The translations under genes were made by a program, and so were the position numbers. From the NCBI GenBank assembly GCA_003158705.1, contig PMKX01000063.1, forward strand, positions 1 through 11,672: 11,672 bases of DNA, in the 5' to 3' direction. Origin of the DNA: Actinomycetota bacterium. GTDB taxonomy: Bacteria > Actinomycetota > Thermoleophilia > UBA2241. Position 1 is the first letter of the stretch; every line of letters begins with the position of its first letter. Shown here piece by piece: positions 7,647 to 11,672 of this stretch. Below the pieces are notes generated by a model. That model saw only the letters and a list, made by a program, of their open reading frames with translations. It was not told where the DNA came from and made no database searches.

Positions 7647-8456
7647 TCAGCGGTGCCGCACCCGGCGCAGCTCCACCAGATCGCCCAGCGCCAGCGAGAG
7701 CACTTCCTCGGCTGAGCCGGCGTTGACGGCCAGTGCCACCTGCCCGTAGCTGTCGACGAGCACCACGATGTCGCTGCGCCGCACCGAGGAGAACGAGCGC
7801 GCCACCTGAGCCACGTAGCTCTCGTCCTTGCAGACCACCTCGAGACGCTCTCCCAAGCGCGCTTCCTCGAGCTGCGCGGCATTGAGATTCAGGGCCACGT
7901 TGCCGAAGCGGTCGATGAGCACGGCCACCGCGCTCAGACCGTGGCGGGTCTTCTTGGGCGCCGGGGTGCTGAGGCGCACCAGTGAGGCCGGGTCGCGCAC
8001 GTCGCCGACCACGTCCAACGACAACCCGGAGGCCAGCCGAGCCGCTACCGGCGCGAACAGGTCGCGACCGTGGAAGGTGGCCGAGAGCGGGCTCAGCCAC
8101 AGCTCGCTGTTGGTGAGCTCGCGCGCCTCGGCCACGCCGCCGTCGGCCTCGGCCGCCAGCATGAGCAGGCCGTTGTCTGGCCCGATGAAGAGGCGATCGC
8201 CGGCGCTACGCAGGGCGACCGCCGCACGCGTGCCGCCCACGCCGGGGTCGACGACCGCCAGGTGCACGGCGTGGTCAGGCATGTAGCGCAGCGTGTTGCG
8301 CAGCACGAAGGCGGCGCCGCGCACATCCTGGCGCGCGATGCCGTGCGTGACGTCGATGATCTCCAGAGCCGGCGTGATGCGCTTCATCACGGCGCGGCAA
8401 ACACCGGCAAAGTCGTCGCCGTATCCGTAGTCGCTGTAGAAGCACACGATGCGCAT
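7647..8456 (-). CDS. S-adenosyl-L-methionine hydrolase (adenosine-forming), DUF62 family
   Basis: The family uses water or hydroxide to split SAM into adenosine and methionine; it is homologous to SAM-dependent fluorinase and chlorinase. 269 residues. Motifs seen: FYSDYGYGDDFAG (6-18), DVTHGI (35-40), VVDPGVGGTR (68-77), FIGPDNGLL (90-98), TFHGRD (127-132), DRFGNVALNL and YGQVALAVNAGSA. D70, R77 and H129 have the exact spacing of the D-R-H triad that marks hydroxide adenosyltransferases, which halogenases lack. The physiological role is unknown. The start is ATG at 8456 with TAAGGTG just upstream. It follows hemD after 72 bp with its own promoter-like element, so linkage to the heme genes may be loose. 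Confidence 0.93.
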   Translation of the reverse strand: MRIVCFYSDYGYGDDFAGVCRAVMKRITPALEIIDVTHGIARQDVRGAAFVLRNTLRYMPDHAVHLAVVDPGVGGTRAAVALRSAGDRLFIGPDNGLLMLAAEADGGVAEARELTNSELWLSPLSATFHGRDLFAPVAARLASGLSLDVVGDVRDPASLVRLSTPAPKKTRHGLSAVAVLIDRFGNVALNLNAAQLEEARLGERLEVVCKDESYVAQVARSFSSVRRSDIVVLVDSYGQVALAVNAGSAEEVLSLALGDLVELRRVRHR

Positions 8457-8462
8457 GCGAGC

Positions 8463-8491
8463 ACCTTAGGACCGAAGTCGTGGTGATGCAA
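8463..8491 (-). promoter_or_regulatory. Promoter-like element that would give a leaderless mRNA
   Basis: TTGCAT (8486-8491), a 17-bp spacer, then TAAGGT (8463-8468, fits TANNNT). The base 7 nt after the -10 is the A of ATG 8456, so transcription could start at the initiation codon. The same bases include AAGGTG, which could instead serve as a Shine-Dalgarno on a longer transcript. Confidence 0.45.
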
Positions 8492-8528
8492 TACTGGCCG
8501 CCGCAGCCGAGCGCCGGCCCGCGACGGC

Positions 8529-9341
8529 TCAGTCCGGGGCGGCAAAGGCGACGATCACCCGCACCAGACCGTCGCTCGTGTGCGGCTCGGCCTCCATGGC
8601 TACCCGCAGGCCGAGCTCCACCAGTGCGGCGCTCGTCTGCGGACCGATGGAGCACAGGCGGGTACCGGCCAGCCGTGCGGCGAGCGGTCGCCCGGCACCC
8701 GTCGGGTCATCACCCATCAGCTCCGCGAAACCGCGTGCGGCCGATGCCGAAGTGAAGGTGATGACGTCGGCCGCCTCGAGGCGTGCCGCCGACACCGCCA
8801 GTGCCGGCGCGGGCTGCGTCTCGTAGACGGTGAGCACATCGACGGTGGCGCCGCGGGCACGCAGCGTCTCGGGCAACACATCGCGCGCCTCGGCGGCGCG
8901 TGGCAGCAGCACGCGGGCTCCCGCCAGCGTCACGTCGCGCTCGTCCAAGGCAGCGAGCAGGCCCTCGGCGGCGAACTCCTGCGCCATCAGGGCCGGCTCC
9001 ATGCCGGCCGCGCGCGCCGCCGCCGCGGTGGCCGGACCGACGACCACCACCAGCGCGTCGCTGAGCAAACGCGCGGTGCCGCCGCACTCGAGCAGGCGCG
9101 CGACGAACTCCCGCACGGCGTTGGCGCTCGTGAACACGACCAGGTCGTACTGCCCCACGGTGCGCACGGCAGCCCTGATCTGATCGTTGAGGACTGTGGG
9201 CGCGATGCGGATCGTGGGCGCCACGAGCACCTCAGCGCCGAGCGCAGACAGAGGATCGGCCAGCGCGGCCGCTTGGGCCCGCGGCCGGGTGATCACCACG
9301 ACGCAGCCCGTGAGCGGCTTGGCCGGCGGCTCAGCCACCAT
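8529..9341 (-). CDS. hemD: Uroporphyrinogen-III synthase
   Basis: Closes and rearranges hydroxymethylbilane to uroporphyrinogen III, the branch point to heme, siroheme and cobalamin. 270 residues from ATG 9341. HemD is poorly conserved, but the two-lobed pattern is clear: VVVITRPRAQ at 14-23, DLVVFTSANAV at 66-76, TFTSASAARGF at 195-205, SIGPQTSAAL at 231-240 and PHTSDGLV at 253-260. The ATG is placed where the homology starts and overlaps the end of hemC by 11 bp; the open frame continues upstream to about 9566, but only as antiphase hemC sequence. A weak GAGTG precedes the ATG. The hemC partner strengthens the call. Confidence 0.93.
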   Translation of the reverse strand: MVAEPPAKPLTGCVVVITRPRAQAAALADPLSALGAEVLVAPTIRIAPTVLNDQIRAAVRTVGQYDLVVFTSANAVREFVARLLECGGTARLLSDALVVVVGPATAAAARAAGMEPALMAQEFAAEGLLAALDERDVTLAGARVLLPRAAEARDVLPETLRARGATVDVLTVYETQPAPALAVSAARLEAADVITFTSASAARGFAELMGDDPTGAGRPLAARLAGTRLCSIGPQTSAALVELGLRVAMEAEPHTSDGLVRVIVAFAAPD

Positions 9342-10335
9342 CGCGCACTCGCGCGAGGATGCGCTCGCCGCCGGCCGCGAGCAGACGCCCGGCGAGCGCG
9401 CATCCCAAAGCCTCCGGCTCGCTCGCCGGGCCCGCGAGCTCGTCGACCACAGTATCGCGGCCGTCGAGCGAGCCGACGAAGGCGCGCAGCCGCAACGCAT
9501 CGCGTTCGCCGGCCGCCTCCACTGCGCAGGCGCGGTCCGCCTCGCAGGCCCCGCGCTGCGCACCATCGCGGCCTAGTTCGCCGAGCGCGCCGATGGGCAC
9601 CTGGCAGCCACCTTGCAGGGCCTGCATCAGGGCACGCTCGGCGCGCACGGCCAGGGCCGTCGCGCGATGATCGAGCGCCCCGACGAGCTCGCGCACTCGG
9701 GCGTCGTCGGCGCGGCCTTCGAGCGCCAGGGCGCCTTGGCCCACGGCCGGCAGCATCTCGTCCAGGGAAAAGCGAAAGGAAGCCAGCCCCTGCAGCCCCA
9801 GACGGCCCAGGCCCGCCGCCGCCAGCACGGTGCCGGCCAGATGCCGCTCGGCGAGCTTGCGCAGCCGCGTCTCGACGTTGCCGCGGATGTCCACGACCTG
9901 CAGGTCGGGGCGGCCGGCAAGCAACTGCGAGCGGCGGCGCAGACTGGAGCTCGCGACCTGCGCCGCCGGCGACAAGTCGGCCAAGCCGGCCGCCGCTACG
10001 CCCGGGCCGGCCACGAACACGTCGTGCACGTCTGCCCTCTCGGTGAACGCCAGGATAGCGAGCTCCTCGGGCACCTCCGTGGGCAGGTCCTTGGCCGAGT
10101 GCACGGCCACGTCCACGCGGCCGTCTAGCAGCGCCGTCTCGAGCTCCTTGACGAACAGTCCCTTGTCGCCGATCTTGGCCAGCGGCGTGTCGAGGAGCTT
10201 GTCGCCCGTCGTCGTCAGCGGCACGATCTGGAGCTCCAGCCCGGCGTTGACGCTCGCCAGCGCAGCGCACACCTGCTGCGCCTGGATGAGGGCCAGCTTG
10301 CTGGCTCGCGAGCCGAGGCGCAGCACGGTGTTCAC
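9331..10335 (-). CDS. hemC: Porphobilinogen deaminase (hydroxymethylbilane synthase)
   Basis: Joins four porphobilinogens into hydroxymethylbilane on a covalently bound dipyrromethane primer. 334 residues. Motifs: LRLGSRASKLALIQA (5-19), TTGDK (42-46), GDKGLFVKELE (56-66), AVHSAKDLP (77-85, with catalytic-type D83), SSSLRRRSQL (129-138), RGNVETRLRKL (151-161), VGQGALALE (198-206) and LQGGCQVPIGA (240-250), where C244 holds the cofactor. The C-terminal domain has an extra segment of about 20-25 residues, rich in R, A, E and C, between IGALGEL and ALRLRAFV; together with a longer tail this brings the protein above the usual 300-315 residues. The start is GTG at 10335 with GCGAGG upstream; GTG at 10326 (V4) is possible. 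It overlaps hemD by 11 bp. Confidence 0.96.
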   Translation of the reverse strand: MNTVLRLGSRASKLALIQAQQVCAALASVNAGLELQIVPLTTTGDKLLDTPLAKIGDKGLFVKELETALLDGRVDVAVHSAKDLPTEVPEELAILAFTERADVHDVFVAGPGVAAAGLADLSPAAQVASSSLRRRSQLLAGRPDLQVVDIRGNVETRLRKLAERHLAGTVLAAAGLGRLGLQGLASFRFSLDEMLPAVGQGALALEGRADDARVRELVGALDHRATALAVRAERALMQALQGGCQVPIGALGELGRDGAQRGACEADRACAVEAAGERDALRLRAFVGSLDGRDTVVDELAGPASEPEALGCALAGRLLAAGGERILARVRDGG

Positions 10336-10449
10336 AACGCCTCGCCGCTGGAGCCGCAGGGAGCGACGCCACCGACGCAGCTCAGCCGGCGCCGGACGCC
10401 GCCGAGGTGGTCGCCGTCCGCGGCTCTCGGCGGTCGCCGGGCGCCGTGC
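10336..10449 (-). other. Gap between the ccmD-like gene and hemC, with a hairpin
   Basis: These 114 bp hold no gene I can support. CCGCCGAG/CTCGGCGG (10426-10433 with 10399-10406) is an 8-bp inverted repeat with a 19-nt loop. No T-run follows and no promoter is evident. It could be an attenuator, a processing site or chance in GC-rich DNA. Confidence 0.35.
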
Positions 10450-10632
10450 TCAGACGTCGTCCTCACCGCCGGCGGTCGTCTGTTCGCGCTTATCGAGAGC
10501 GTCCTTGAGCGCGCGCACCTGGCGCTCCAGGGAGCGCAGCCGGCGCGCCGCCGACCAGTAGGAGGCAAAGAACGCGACGAGGATCACGCCGTAGGCGCCG
10601 GCCACGTATTTGACGGCTTCTTGCAGGCTCAT
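10450..10632 (-). CDS. ccmD: CcmD-like small membrane protein
   Basis: 60 residues. One hydrophobic segment (about 9-28, with VAGAYGVILVAFFASYW) is followed by a positively charged stretch with heptad-like leucines (about 30-50) and an acidic tail. This is the plan of CcmD: a single membrane span and a charged cytoplasmic tail that helps release holo-CcmE from the CcmABC complex. Such genes diverge too fast for firm sequence homology, so size, topology and position carry the call. ATG at 10632 overlaps the TGA of ccmC (ATGA, 4 bp). It is easy to overlook because its frame stays open far upstream across ccmC. Confidence 0.8.
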   Translation of the reverse strand: MSLQEAVKYVAGAYGVILVAFFASYWSAARRLRSLERQVRALKDALDKREQTTAGGEDDV

Positions 10633-11330
10633 GCACCAGCCTCCGCGCGGATCTTGAGCTCGTCGAGCTCCTCCTTGAGGGCCTGTTCGGCCAGCTCCAG
10701 CCGCAGCAGAGCGGCCAGCAGCAGCGTCATGCCGATCATGGTAAGGCAGAACGTGAACAGCATGCTGCCCTCCATGCGGGCCCCGCCCGTGGTGAACACC
10801 ACCGGATGCAGCCCCGCGGGCATGAAGCGCGTGGCAAAGAACGTGAGCGGCACATCGACGAAGGCGATGATGGCGAAGACGGCGGCGAAGGTGGCCCGGC
10901 GAGTCTCGTCCTCCACCGTCTGGCGCAGCACGAAGTAGGCGGCGTAGAGCAGGCAGACGACCAGAAAGGTCGTGAGGCGCGGCTCCCAGGCCCACCAGAC
11001 GCCCCAGGCCGCCTTGCCCCAGATCATGCCGGTAGCCATCACCAGCAGGCTGAAGAGCAGGCCCAGACGCACTGACACATAGCCCAGCCGGTCGTAAACG
11101 GACTTCTGCGTGCGCAGGTACTGCACGGCGGCCACGAAGGCGACCGCGAACGCAAGCAAGGCGCACTCGGCGATGGGCGCGTGGAAGTAGAAGATCTTCT
11201 GGCTGAACCCCATCGTCGAGGCGTCGGTGGGCGCGTACCAGAACGCGAGCAGGAGACCCGTGACCAGGAAAGCGGCCGCGCCGACGAACAGGGCCGCGGG
11301 ACTGCCGAGCTTCTTCAGGGCCACGGTCAT
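10629..11330 (-). CDS. ccmC: Heme exporter / cytochrome c biogenesis protein CcmC
   Basis: Inner-membrane heme-handling protein of cytochrome c maturation System I; it presents heme to the chaperone CcmE. 233 residues with six predicted membrane spans (about 12-32, 53-70, 84-103, 121-138, 147-165, 190-212). The tryptophan-rich WD-type motif GVWWAWEPRLTT is at 110-121, with W104 and W109 just before it. The two expected heme-ligand histidines are H50 (KIFYFHAPIA) and H175 (FMPAGLHPVV). The C-terminal 25 residues are charged and helical. It could be called CcsA-like, but length and topology fit CcmC. ATG 11330 overlaps ccmB by 4 bp, and the ccmD-like gene overlaps its end by 4 bp. Confidence 0.95.
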   Translation of the reverse strand: MTVALKKLGSPAALFVGAAAFLVTGLLLAFWYAPTDASTMGFSQKIFYFHAPIAECALLAFAVAFVAAVQYLRTQKSVYDRLGYVSVRLGLLFSLLVMATGMIWGKAAWGVWWAWEPRLTTFLVVCLLYAAYFVLRQTVEDETRRATFAAVFAIIAFVDVPLTFFATRFMPAGLHPVVFTTGGARMEGSMLFTFCLTMIGMTLLLAALLRLELAEQALKEELDELKIRAEAGA

Positions 11331-11672
11331 TCTCCTATGGCGAACTCGTAGGTGCCGTACGCAGCCACCAGGAAGATCGCGTCGTAGACGGCCAGGAACA
11401 GTAGCTTACCCCCAAGCGACCCCAACCCGTCGCCGCGAGCGAAGATGCCGGTGGTCGCTGCCGTGGCGGCGATGAGCACCGGCACCACCAGCGGCAGAAA
11501 GACGATCGGCAGAAGCAGGTCGCGCGCCCGCGAGCTCATCGAGATCGTCGCCAGGAGCGTGCCCAGCGCGCAGATGCCCAGGTCAGCGAGTAGCACGACG
11601 AGCAAGAAGGGGCCCAGATGGACCGCGTAGCTCGTCTTGATGAAGAAGAGCGAGAACACGGGCACGGCCAGC
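11327..11672 (-). CDS. ccmB: Heme exporter protein CcmB, C-terminal part (runs off the window edge)
   Basis: Membrane subunit of the CcmAB transporter of cytochrome c maturation. About 115 residues are present, roughly half of a usual 220-residue CcmB; the frame is open to the window edge, so the GTG at 11665 is an internal valine rather than a start. Three to four hydrophobic segments are visible. The stretch LGTLLATISMSSRARDLLLP, followed by FLPLVVPVLIAATAA, is the CcmB family hallmark. It ends with TGA at 11327-11329, inside ATGA shared with ccmC. ccmA would be expected upstream, beyond the window. Confidence 0.92.
   Translation of the reverse strand, partial: LAVPVFSLFFIKTSYAVHLGPFLLVVLLADLGICALGTLLATISMSSRARDLLLPIVFLPLVVPVLIAATAATTGIFARGDGLGSLGGKLLFLAVYDAIFLVAAYGTYEFAIGE

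Noticed and set aside
7647..8456. SAM-dependent fluorinase or chlorinase
   Set aside because: The D-R-H triad of the hydrolases is present with exact spacing, so a halogenase call is not supported.
9342..9566. N-terminal extension of the hemD frame to 345 residues
   Set aside because: The extra part is antiphase hemC sequence. HemD homology starts at ATG 9341.
8580..10046. 488-codon open frame on the plus strand
   Set aside because: It is antisense to hemD and hemC, with low-complexity R/A/G/P-rich translation; both minus-strand genes carry full family motifs.
10332..10568. 78-codon minus-strand frame overlapping the ccmD-like gene and the gap before hemC
   Set aside because: Arginine- and proline-rich, with no hydrophobic segment or motif; the ccmD-like gene in another frame fits the operon and has the 4-bp overlap.

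Overview
The window is GC-rich, and every gene I can support lies on the minus strand, so the reading order runs from high to low coordinates. The order rplM-rpsI-glmM-glmS-acpS-nnr-alr is the classic actinobacterial arrangement. High GC, frequent GTG/TTG starts, TANNNT-like -10 boxes and a System I (Ccm) heme export set suggest a deep-branching Actinomycetota lineage, for example a Thermoleophilia-like one. The phylum-level placement is an inference from synteny; the class is a guess.

Right part (11672 to 8529): the 3' end of ccmB, then ccmC and a small ccmD-like gene, each overlapping the next by 4 bp (heme export for cytochrome c maturation). After a 114-bp gap come hemC and hemD, overlapping by 11 bp (hydroxymethylbilane and uroporphyrinogen III, the middle of heme synthesis). 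Heme production and heme export therefore sit side by side. Middle (8456 to 7647): a DUF62-type S-adenosyl-L-methionine hydrolase with its own promoter-like element, followed by a hairpin that may end the transcript.

Left part (7580 to 1): a good sigma-70-type promoter drives rplM-rpsI. A second promoter-like element precedes glmM. In the 277 bp between glmM and glmS lies an unmistakable glmS ribozyme: cleavage site, P1 hairpin, conserved core, P3, P4 and a GNRA-capped P4.1. Downstream, glmS, acpS, nnr, a CBS-pair protein and alr overlap or abut, so they are probably one translationally coupled unit. The ribozyme, which senses glucosamine-6-phosphate, may therefore influence the coenzyme A-transferring AcpS, the NAD(P)HX repair enzyme, the CBS protein and alanine racemase as well as GlmS.

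Main oddities: (1) the glmS ribozyme in an actinobacterial-type locus; (2) glmM has no canonical start codon upstream of its conserved N-terminus, only an ATA placed behind a strong Shine-Dalgarno; (3) an 18-bp in-frame minisatellite in the CBS protein; (4) the CBS gene and alr are in the same frame, separated by a single TAG directly followed by GTG; (5) a possible leaderless promoter for the SAM hydrolase. Apart from the ribozyme I see no RNA genes, and I see no mobile elements or CRISPR arrays.
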